A DNA stretch of 64,000 nucleotides, from contig NC_039365.1 of assembly GCF_003573695.1 (NCBI RefSeq), forward strand, positions 82,687,089-82,751,088, read 5' to 3'. The position numbers were made by a program, and so were the translations under genes. Of the stretch, positions 1 through 10,300 are shown piece by piece. Numbering within the stretch: position 1 is the first letter of the stretch; the number at the start of each line of letters is the position of its first letter. The stretch comes from Papaver somniferum. Its lineage: Eukaryota > Streptophyta > Magnoliopsida > Ranunculales > Papaveraceae. The notes under the pieces are model-generated. The model saw nothing but the letters and a program-made list of their open reading frames with translations, was not told the DNA's origin and searched no databases.

Positions 1-1800
1 TGATTCCCTTAGATGATCTCACCCAAAACTAAGAGGTGCTACGACCCAAAGTTGAAGACTTCAATAAACAAATCTGTATTACACAGAAAAGTCTATGATA
101 ATAGATAAATCCGTCTCCCATGAATATACCTACGAGTTTTGTTCCGTCTTTTGATAAATCAAGGTGAACAAGAACTAATTGATAAACCGGACTTATATTC
201 CCGAAGAACAACCTAGTATTATCAATCACCTCATAATAGTCTTAATCGACGCAGCGAAAAAAGATATTGTGGAATCACAAACGATGAGACGAAGATGTTT
301 GTGATTACTTTTTATCTTTCATATCGGAGATAGAAATCTCAAGCCAATTATTACAATTGTACACGTACGATAAAAACAACAAGATCAGATCACACAACTA
401 CAAGAAAAGTAGTATCGGTCTGGATTCACAATCCCAATGAAGTCTTTAAGTCGTTAACCTGGTTTAGAAGAAGAAACCAAAGGTTAAAGGAGAATCGAAT
501 CTAGATTAGCACAACATAATGTGTGGGGATTAGTTTTCCCAGTTGCTAGAATTCTCCCTTATATAGTCTTTCAAATCAGGGTTTTCAATCAATGTTAGCT
601 TGGTAACAAAGCATTCGATATTCATCGTTAGATGAAAACCTGATTAGATTCAAGCTAATATTTATCAACCGTTAGATCGAAAACATAGCTTGTTATACAC
701 TCATGAAATGTACGTTCCTGGGCTTGTGTAACCGTACCCAAACGTGTACATTAGTTGGTTCAACAATAGTTAACCAAATGGTTAGCCATATGATCACTTT
801 CATATCAACCATATTCTTCTTCACCATAACTAGTTCAAATGACTCAAATGAACTAGTTAGAGAGTTGTTCAATTGCAAGGAAATCTCATGTACTATACAA
901 GACACAATTGAAGAAAAAAATATTTGATTCACATGAATCGGTTCATGAACTCTATATCCACGGTTTGCAATTGCATTCCTTAGTTTATAAAGATAAGTTC
1001 ACTAAACATCGTTTTTAGACATAACTTACTCAAGTTCGCGGACTGGGTTCTCGGACTTAAGTTCCCTGATGGAGTTCACAAACTCCAACAGAAATTCTCG
1101 GGTTTGAGAACTTTGCCAGTTCGCGGACTGGGTTCGTGGAATGAGTTCGCGGACTTAGCTCACGCACTTCTCCGGTTCACTTGATCAACAAAGTTCGAAA
1201 ATTTCGGTTCAAGCAATAAGGACTTATACATATATGCGTTTCCACAACAATGCTTATATCCTCCAAATGGTTATATAGTCTAAACTCTCATTTCAATCAT
1301 TGAAACATTCTCATGGGACGTTATATAGTTGTTATTCACAAACCATTTTTCGTCAGAGCAATTTTCAGAGTGATTGAAACATAACATGACTTTCGTCACT
1401 AGGTAAAGATGAACTTGGATAAAACAAAAGCTTTACCAATACATATTTCGAGAAATAGATAGGCGAGGTAAACTCGGCTCGAAATACTAAATGTGTATAA
1501 TCTAAGTCTATATAGCAAAACGACTTTTGTCTCAAGATAAGAGATAAATATACTTTTGAGTGATAGATAAGTTTAAGTCTCCACATACCTTTTAGTCGAT
1601 GAAGATCCACCAGTTCCTTGAGTAGTCCTTCATCTTGTATGATGATTGCCATGGAGTTCTTGAGCTCAACTACACTTTCTATCCTAGTCCGAGACCTTAG
1701 CTATAGTAGACTAGTAATCAAGACTTATAGTTTTGATCACTAATATTGACAAACATGCTTGAGATAGCAACGCATGCGAGTTCGACCGAGCAATGCTCTA
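1..1800 (-). repeat. Copia (SIRE-type) LTR, cut by the window edge
   Basis: This is a minus-strand copy of the 2.4-kb copia LTR seen throughout the window. Its LTR start (TGTTAGAGCA on the minus strand) lies at the right end near 1795-1800, where the last three bases are lost. The last 470 bases or so of the LTR lie beyond the window. A TATA box (TATATAAG on the minus strand) sits near 556-565. The stretch 1029-1160 carries the direct-repeat variant built on GTCCGCGAACT rather than the GTACGCATAC palindromes of its neighbour. It abuts a plus-strand LTR head to head at 1800/1803. No internal region is visible, so it may be a solo LTR or half of an element. Confidence 0.85.
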
Positions 1801-1802
1801 GC

Positions 1803-3921
1803 ACTCTTTAACCAAGTTCATCTTATATTCATGACGAAAGTCAAAAGATGATGATGTGAACATCGTCTGGTAACATCTTACATGATTTTTATGAGACAAT
1901 CATTTGATGTAGACTTCAGAATGTTTCGTATTGATCTATCGATCAGTTGAAAATTGATTTGAACCTAATAGTTTGTGTCATACAGCTATTTTCGTCTTCT
2001 AAGAATGTCTCAATGATTGAAATGGGAGTTTAGAAAAATTAACCATGATTGGATATAGCACAGTATGCGTACTTGTATGCTAACTGTTGCAAGTTATTCC
2101 AAGTCTGAAAACCATAGTATGCATACCCGTACGCATATTGGTTGGTTAGTTGAAAGTCCAGGAACTTAGTATGCAAACTCTTATGTGTGACGGCGTAAGT
2201 TCAAGTCCGGTAATTCAACTGAGTTTGGAGGTATGCGTACCCGTACGCATACTGGCGAACCAAAACTAAGTCCTGCCACTTAGGTATGCGTACCCGTTTG
2301 CATACTTGAGTAGGTTATGTTCTAAAATCAGTTTGTTCATGAACTAATACATTTATATAATAAGGAATGCAATTTTTTGCAAACCGTGGCTATAATGTTC
2401 ATGAATTGATTCGAGTGAATCAAAATCGATTTTGCTTCAATTGTATCTTGTATACTTCTACGATAATATAAACAATTGAGCAACTCTAGAACTAGTTTCA
2501 TTTGAGTCATTTGAACTAGTTGTGTTAAGATGAACAAGGTTGATATGGAAGTGTTCCTATGGCTAACTTCAGTTAACTATTGTTGAGCCAACAAGGTGTA
2601 CACGTTTAAGTACAGTTACCCATATATAGATGAAGTCACTTTTCATTTATGTGTAACAAGCTAAGTTCGATCTAACGGTTGAAAGATATTAGCTTGAGTC
2701 TAATCATGTTTTCATCTAACAGTGAATATTTAATGTGTTGTTACAAAGGTAACATTGATTGCAAACCCTGATTTGAAGACTATATAAGGGAGAACTCTAG
2801 CAACTGGGAAACCTAATCCTCACACCTACTGTGTGATACTAGTTTCGACTAGAGTCGATTCTCCTTTAAACTTGTTTTTTCCTAAAACCATTATAGGTTA
2901 ACGACTTAAGGACTTCATTGGGATTGTGAAGCCAGACCCAACTATTTTCTCTGTAGTTGCGTGTTCTGATCTTGCTTTATTCTATCATATTGAGTACTAT
3001 CTTCTCTAAGATTTGCTCGAGATTTAATCTGCGATAGGAAAGATAAAAAGTAGTCACAAACATCTTAGTCTCATCGTTTGTGATTCCACAATATCTTGTT
3101 TCGCTACCATACAATTAAGATTATTGTGAGGTGATTGATATTACTAGGCTGTTCTTCAGGAATATATGTCTGGTGTATCAATTAGTTCCTGTTCACCTTG
3201 ATCTATCAAAAGACGGAACAAAACTCATAGGTATTTATGTGGGAGACAGATTTATCTATTCAATAGACTTTTCTGTGTGAGACAGATTTGTTTATCAAGT
3301 CTTCGACTTTGGGTCGTAGCAACTCTTAGTTGTGGGTGAGATCAACTAAGGGAATCAAGTGCGTAGAGTCCTTCTGAGATTCAGAGGCATAAGGAACGCG
3401 ATTGTGCCTTAATCTGTGTGAGATTGGTTAGGGCTCAACTACATTCCAGTTCGAAGTTAACTTGTAGTAGGCTAATGTTTGTAGCGGCTTAATACAGTAT
3501 GGTGTTCAAATCAGGACTAGGTCCCGGGGTTTTTCTGCATTTGCGGTTTCCTCGTTAACATAATTTCTGGTGTCTGTGTTATTTCTTTTCCGCATTATAT
3601 TTTCAATATAATTGAAATATCACAGGTTGTGCGTAGTTCAATCAATTAGATAATCCAACCTTTGATTATTGATAGAATTGATTGACACTTGAACATTGGT
3701 CTTTGGTACCGTTCAATTTGTTTCACATATTAATCAGGCTCGCGGATTTCTATCTGTTTGATTTGATGATTACATTGTGAAACAGAGATACAACTCTTAG
3801 ATATATTTCCATTGATTGAGTCTGACTATCTAGTTGGTTTTCTTGGAATTATATTGGAGTCTGTCCATACAGATTTCCTACACGAAATATTGGGTCAGGT
3901 TGTTAGACCCTCGCTTTTTAA
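1803..3921 (+). repeat. 5' LTR of element A, lacking its first ~370 bases
   Basis: Sequence from 1803 matches the LTR from about its base 375 onward. The missing start explains the absence of TGTTAGAGCA here. A TATA box (TATATAAG) lies at 2780-2788, so transcription would start roughly 30 bases downstream. The stretch 2050-2310 carries several copies of the GTATGCGTAC/GTACGCATAC inverted repeat. The conserved downstream block around the CCCGGGG and CCTCGTTAAC motifs is at about 3520-3570. The terminal CA is mutated to AA at 3920-3921. Confidence 0.87.
2780..2788 (+). promoter_or_regulatory. TATA box of the copia LTR
   Basis: TATATAAGG follows a conserved GATTTGAAGAC and precedes GGGAAACCTAATCC. 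The same arrangement recurs in the other copia LTRs, for example 54003 and 34255 on plus and near 50768, 44658, 14372 and 558 on minus. That makes it the likely core promoter at the U3/R border. Activity is inferred from position and conservation only. Confidence 0.65.
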
Positions 3922-3923
3922 AT

Positions 3924-3935
3924 TGGTATCAGTGC
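3924..3935 (+). other. Primer binding site, element A
   Basis: TGGTATCAGTGC starts two bases after the LTR. Plant copia elements commonly prime with initiator tRNA-Met (TGGTATCAGAGC); this copy has one mismatch, AGTGC for AGAGC, as does element B. Confidence 0.85.
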
Positions 3936-4025
3936 AGGCAAACACCTTTAAGACCTCATAAATCTGTGTTTGTGGCAATCTAATTTGTGTGGATAGTTGT
4001 TTATCTCAAACTCGTGCACATAGAA

Positions 4026-5240
4026 ATGAGTTCCAAAAGTTTTGATTATGCTACATGTCTTGGGCTTACCTCCAAGGATAACTCCTTTGCTGATTTTTCT
4101 GAATCCCGAGGTAAGAATTTCTTACTATCAGATTCTGATAACATTCCATCTGATGTGACATCTAATATTATGTCTGAAGCTGAAATGGAACTCACCAAAA
4201 CTCTGAAAAAATCTGCTGAGATTATCGACTTTCAAGGATCTAAGAAAAGTCTCTTAAAGAAAAACATGATCAACTCATTGATGAGCTTGAGAAGTCTCTT
4301 GGTCGAGAACGGGAACTCTATAGTATCATTGATTCCTTCTCTAACAATATCAAAAAACTTGTTCAAGAAACTACTCTACAGTGTGAAAATATTAGTACTC
4401 TTGAGGATATTGTTGAAGAAGATTCAATTAGAGAAAGACGTTTAATCGAGACTCATTCATCAGATCTGGACAGCTTTCGTGTTGAAAAAGAGAAATTGGT
4501 TGCTTCCATTCTTCTCGCCCAGGAACAGTGCAAATCCTTAAAAAAGGAAAACTCTGTTTTAACGAGAAAATCTTCTATGCCAGTCACTAATTCTCAGGCG
4601 GAATTACAGTACATGAAGAAAAGTTCTCCAAAGGAAGTTCCTGCTAAGAAGTGTTAACGTAATTTGCAGTCTTCTAATAGGGATATGAACTTAAAACAGG
4701 TTCCTTCCGATGTTTTTCTTCCACGAACCTGTTCTTTCTGTGAGAAAAAGAATCGCTATGTTCAACATTGTTTTGCTAAAAAGAAACAGATTTCTGATCT
4801 TCAAAATCTACTTCTTTTTACAGTCGACAGAGTAAATTGTCTGACGACATCTACAATGGATTTCATTTCTGCAGAAAACCTTCAATGGTCACTCATCTCG
4901 AAATCTCTACAGGAATCGTGTTTCTCCTTATGGTGCAAATTCTTACACCACAAAAATGCACATTCCCAGTGTTTATGAGAATAAGTCTTGTAGATCTAAG
5001 TTTAGAAGGTGGAGATCTCTCTCTTCTAATCCTATGGAACCGATTTCTAGAGGTCCTAGACTTAATCCTCAGAAAAATCCCTCTGATGGATTTTCTAAAA
5101 AGGTTATGTCAAATTCTTCTAGAATAAGAAATATCCGAAGGAAGGTAAGGAATACTAGATTCAAACTCTCAGATGGTATTTACGACTCATCTCTCAATAC
5201 TCATGGTGGGATTATATCTCACTTTGCTACCTCGCTCTAG
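4026..5240 (+). pseudogene. Gag-like protein with zinc knuckle, broken (element A)
   Basis: A gag-like reading frame begins at ATG 4026 and aligns with the minus-strand gag of element B (48336-49550). Shared stretches include MSEAEMEL, DLDSFRVEKEKL, LQYMKK and PISRGPRL. The first frame is lost near 4235, the match continues in other frames, and a stop follows at 4654-4656. A CX2C-X4-X-X4-C zinc knuckle lies at about 4731-4772, but its histidine is replaced by arginine (CSFCEKKNRYVQHC). The last in-frame part ends at 5240. The N-terminal UBN2 domain of ordinary copia gag, present in element E, is absent. The middle looks like coiled coil. It would be a structural or RNA-binding protein of the particle; it is now a pseudogene. 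Confidence 0.72.
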
Positions 5241-5621
5241 GTAATTTCATCCTTGTATCTGAATTGAGAGTTGCAAGGATGACATTTGCGAGATGCTCAA
5301 GTCTATTATAGGTTACCATTTGTCTTGTGTTTGATTTAGTTGTTTTCTTCTTTTGTGAAGGTTGAGTCGTTTATTGACTCTTTGTAACTAGTGTATCTCT
5401 TCCTTATGCTCTGATTAAATCTTTTAATTATTAAGCTATAATGATAAGAGATATCTGAAAACAGAGAGTATTTCCTTTTTCTTTGATCTTTTCTGATCCA
5501 TTAGCCTTTCACATCTAGTCCACGAACGTCCGTGTCTTTCTTGGGAGTTTTAGGGTTTCCATAACAAGGGTGTCCTTCTCTTATTCGTAAACATATTGTT
5601 TTTTCTTCCCTAATAAAAAAA

Positions 5622-6062
5622 ATGGAGAACTCCTCAAGACCTCAAGAAGTGGTGAATCTTGAGATGAAAGAAGACATTAAAGGATGTGATTCAGTTCAAG
5701 AACTTGTCTTGAAAAAGATGATTGAAAGGAAAGAGTACAACACCTGGATTGGAGAATCTGTCAAGGATTTAATTCTTTTTCAGAATGACTCTAGGGTCGA
5801 ATTTGCAAATCTTCAACTGCAAATAAATCATCTTATTGATGGTCAGACCAAAATCTTTGAAAATCAAAATATCTTGATCAGGAATCAGAAGAAACTCATC
5901 ATGAACTGTGTCAAAGCTATGCATCTTTCTCGCATTGTTGATCGGAAAGTTAATGTTCTAACTCATGAACATGGAGTCTCTACGGTCCAAAGAATCAGGG
6001 ATATCAGTGATACCTTTTATGATGGACCCTTTCAAAGGTATGATGTTATCAAAGAAACTTGA
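5622..6062 (+). CDS. Small coiled-coil protein in the env-like position (element A)
   Basis: An uninterrupted 146-codon frame starts at ATG 5622 just after an A-rich leader. It lies between the gag-like pseudogene and the 3' terminal region, where SIRE-type elements often carry an extra ORF. The protein is charged. A likely coiled coil covers residues 55-100 (repeats of L, I and N with heptad spacing, including LQLQINHLIDG and QNILIRNQKKLIM). The conserved C-terminus contains LTHEHGVSTV and DGPFQRY. No signal peptide, membrane segment or catalytic motif is visible. A homologue with about two thirds identical residues by eye is intact in element B at 47603-48037. Function unknown; it could be an env-like remnant, a gag-associated factor or captured sequence. 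Confidence 0.72.
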   Translation: MENSSRPQEVVNLEMKEDIKGCDSVQELVLKKMIERKEYNTWIGESVKDLILFQNDSRVEFANLQLQINHLIDGQTKIFENQNILIRNQKKLIMNCVKAMHLSRIVDRKVNVLTHEHGVSTVQRIRDISDTFYDGPFQRYDVIKET

Positions 6063-7353
6063 TTTTTGTTTTTGTCTAGGAAACTTCTTATAAGAATTTA
6101 TTCTTGTGTTTTAAGAAGGATAACTAGGGTTTGGAATAACCTATATTGTGATTACACATTGTTATTGCCAACAATTTTCATCTTGCAATATTTTTATAGA
6201 TTTATTTATTTAAATTCTAAAGTTTATCTGGAAGATGATTTTGCAGTATTAATCTTTATTGGTTTTATATATTGCAAAAATTGTTATGGGATACGTGTGT
6301 TTGCATCCATGAACTATGATTATCCCATATATGTCAAAGGTTAAGTCTATTATATGTCTTTATGCAAATAATGATGGAAAATAAAATGAACTTTTGATAA
6401 CAAAGATTAAGTATATGATATGATTATGAAAATATTGATGAAAATAGAATGAATCTTTGTATATTCCGCGGTATTGATTTTTCCCTGATCCACTTCTATG
6501 TGAAAGTATTGTGCAGCTCCGTAAGTTCTCTTATGTTGAGAATATCCGATTAAATTAAGCATGGGTTCTCTTGTGGTTAATTTAATTGAGTTTATGGATA
6601 CAAACTCATGTTTCATGTGATTTGTTAATGTCCAAAAAAATCCTTATTTTCTTGCAAAAGTAAGGTCGCTCTTGTTGTTATCTCTGGAATGACATTTTAT
6701 GGGGGAGAGTTCTTAATTGAACTTGTGCTGAATTTCCAAATCTTTGTGGGGAGTGCGGCTGTGGAATATTGTAAGAGTTTTCTTGTATCTTTATAATCTC
6801 CTTGATGAATACACTAAGTTTCGACTATGTGAAATCACATAAACAAAGTTGATATGTTCTCTATTAGTCATGAAGTATCTCTATGATAATTTCATTATGA
6901 TCCCACTAGTTTTCGTACCTTTGCCAATTTATATTGACAAAAAGGAGGAGAATTAATGTGTAGCCCACACTACAAATACATATGGTTTACGGATCATTAT
7001 GTAAGAAGGAGTGGTTTTCATTGTGAGATGAAATATTGACTAAGGGAGAGTGATACATATCACCATATTATTGTTGTCAAAGTTGTGATACAATTGGACT
7101 TAACGTTGTGTAATAATACTATGACGTTGTATAACAATGATTGAGAGCTACTGTTTTCTCATTGTTATAGCTACGGATCTTCAACAACTATGATGCTGAG
7201 TTGAACACGTTCATAATCACTGGAGTACTTGGAAGTGACGAAGATTTCGAGTAATGTTGAAGAACCAAGGAAATCAAGCATTTGGATGAGAATCTACAAA
7301 GTTTATTTATTTTGTAATCCATATGTATTGATAGTTTTGTCACTAAAATTGAC
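6063..7353 (+). other. 3' untranslated region of element A
   Basis: This AT-rich noncoding stretch is shared with elements B and C. It contains one copy of a motif around CTCCGTAAGTTCTCTTATGTTGAG (start 6516) that is expanded into an array in B and C. A polypurine-like tract lies at 6937-6951 (GACAAAAAGGAGGAG), about 410 bases before the true tract. Short frames in it, such as 6066-6344, have no recognisable domain and I treat them as chance. Confidence 0.65.
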
Positions 7354-7364
7354 AAAGGGGGAGA
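7354..7364 (+). other. Polypurine tract, element A
   Basis: AAAGGGGGAGA is separated by one T from the 3' LTR start TGTTAGAGCA at 7366. This is the expected plus-strand primer for reverse transcription. The same tract occurs in C (41604-41614) and in B on the minus strand (45947-45957). Confidence 0.88.
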
Positions 7365-7365
7365 T

Positions 7366-10300
7366 TGTTAGAGCACTGCTCGGTCGAACTCACAAGCGTT
7401 GCTATCTCAAGCTTGTTTGTCAAGTTTAGTTGCCAAAACTATAAGTCTTGATTTCTAGTCTACTTATAGCTAAGTCTCAGATTAGGATAAAAAGTGTAGT
7501 TGAGCTTTAGACTTCACGCCGTTCATCGATTGAAGACGAAGAACTACTAAGGGGAGCTTGTGGAACTTCACCAACAAAAGGTATGTGGAGACTTGAACTC
7601 ATCTATCACTAAAAAGTCTATCTACTCTATCTCCTATTTGAGACAAAAGTCGTATAGCTATATAGACTTCGATTATACACATTTGATATTTCGAGTTGAT
7701 TTTAACTCGCTTACATATTTCTCGATATATGTGTTGGTAAGCTTACGCTTTAACCAAGTTCATATTATATTCTTGACGAAAGTCAAAAGATGATCATGTG
7801 AAAATCGCCTGGATCGTGTAAGCAACGCATTTGGAATATATCACCACCAGAAGACGCGCATAAAGAGAAAAGGGGAATAATATCTACGGAAAATGGCAGG
7901 ACATTATTCTCGAGTAAAGAGGAGAATTATTTTCATTTATTCAAGATAATTTGGAGGAGTCGTGGGTATATAAACGAGTCTTGGGAGAGTTTTTGGGGGA
8001 TGAAGGGTTTAGGGGTCAAGCAGAGACCAGAGAGAGGTTGCAGAGGCGAAGAACAAGAGTTGCAGGAAAGCTTCCTGTTGCTGCTGTAGAAGAAGAAGAA
8101 GACGAAGAACGGACCTCCCAGGACCGTCGTTCTTAACCAGCGTCAACATCAGTTTCTCTTTGTCGTTGTTAAACAACAGTAAGCTTTTATCGTTTATTTA
8201 TGGACACCTCTTGTGGGTCTTAGATTCACTGTTGTATATTTTTCCACTCTTTTAATCATATTTTCAGCATCAATTATGTATTTTGAGAACATGATTAATA
8301 TGAGTAGCTAAACCCCAATACTGGGATGACGGAGGAAGCCATTCTTTACGCATGGGTAATTCTATTTAATTCTTTTATGACTATTTGCACTATTCTAAAT
8401 TGATTTATGATTTTTCTTGATTATTTGTGATTTTGTCTGATGGTGTATGCTTAGTCCTAGAGATTCTTGATGCATCATTCTTATGATTTACAAATAACTT
8501 TATAAAATCTACCTTGGCAAAGGTTTAGAGTCGATGTTTGCTATTTTATGAACTTTAATTGTCCGGAATTAAATATTGAACTGCATGAATGTGAGAATTG
8601 GTGGAATCCCGAGTCCTAGTAACTCTCTTCATCTTATTAATATTCTTGTATATATAATTTTATTAAATCTAAAAAAATCTGCTTTCACAAGTCTTAGAGT
8701 TCGAATCCTTTTTATTACAACCCCATCAAAAATCTTAATCAGTTGATTCGAGTGAATCAAATCGATTTTGCTTCAATTGTGTTCTTTTATACTTCTATGA
8801 AAATATATCAATTGAACGACTCTTTAACTAGTTTTATTTGAGCCATTTGAACTAGTTATGGTTAAGATGAATAAGGTTGATATGAGAGTAATCATATGGC
8901 TAACCTCGGTTAACTATTTGTGAACCAACATGGTGTACAAGTTTAGGTGTTAAGTGCAAATTTTGCATATATTTTGTGTCGATTCCATGCTAGTAATTGC
9001 TTAGTTTCTTCCAAATTTATTATATATTACGTTTGTTTTGTTTTATTTATGTTTTGCTAGGTGAATCATCCAAAAGAAGCGAAATGACACTTAATTGTGC
9101 AAAGAAAGAAGTTAGCTACAATTAGAGAAGGGACAAAGACCAAGTGGAACTCATCCAAACCTAGGAGTCCTTGCTATCACCTTGAAAAGGAAGAAAAGAC
9201 GAAGCAAATGGTGAAAGAATGGAGTCATTCCGACGTCGTGTGAAGAAGTTATGGGAGAGACGATAAGTTGAGCTTGTCGGTTCCCCGGAACTGACAGTTC
9301 GAGAAGAATGATGCAGAAAACTGAATTGTTAGTCTTGCAAGACTGACAGTTGAAAAGCAATTGTTATAAGCAGACAACAAGTTTACTTGGGGCTGCCTCC
9401 ATCATCTCCTTCACTATACGATCAGTTCAGGGAGGTTCCGGCTGAGTTTTTTGACGTCGATGGATATGAACTCGTGGGTTCATGGCAGTCGAATGAAGGA
9501 GGAGAACGTCTTGAGTTTGGGATGGGACAACACTGGAGTTGAGTTTATTTTGCTGCAATACTCGGCAGTAGAAGAACATGGAATGGAGGACGAGTTTGGC
9601 GTTGTAGGTGATGTTTCTATTTATTGGTGGTGTTAGAGCACTGCTCGGTCGAACTCGCAAGTGTTGCTATCTCAAGCTTGCTGTCAACTTTAGTTGCCAA
9701 AACTATAAGTCTTGATTTCTAGTCTACTTATAGCTAAGTCTCAGATTAGGATAAAAAGTGTAGTTGAGCTTTAGACTTCACGCCGTTCATCGATTGAAGA
9801 CGAAGAACTACTAAGGGGATCTTGTGGAACTTCACCAAAAAAAGGTATGTGGAGACTTGAACTCATCTATCACTAAAAAGTCTATCTACTCTATCTCCTA
9901 TTTGAGACAAAAGTCGTATAGCTATATAGACTTCGATTATACACATTTGATATTTCGAGTTGATTTTAACTCGCTTACATATTTCTCGATATATGTGTTG
10001 GTAAGCTTACGAGACAATCATTTGATGTAGACTCGGAATGTTTGTATTGATCTATCGATCACTTGAAAATTTCTTTGAAGCTAATAGTTTGTGTGAGACA
10101 ACTATTGTCGTCTTCTAAGAATGTTTCAGTGATTGAAATGGGCGTTTAGAAAAATTAACCATGATTGGATATAACACAGTATGTGTACTTGTATTCTAAC
10201 TGTTGCAAGTTATTCCAAGTCCGGGAACCATAGTATGCATACCCGTATGCGTACTGGTTGGTTTGTTGAAAGTCCAGGAACTTAGTATGCATACCCGTAT

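Noticed and set aside
2056..2310. The GTACGCATAC hairpins as a plant microRNA precursor
   Set aside because: The arms are only 11 bases with a 2-base loop, too short for a microRNA precursor.
7951..8136. A 61-codon frame repeated at 20797-20982, seemingly a conserved small protein
   Set aside because: It is part of the copied gypsy LTR segment and sits just downstream of the LTR's TATA box; near-identity reflects the recent copy.
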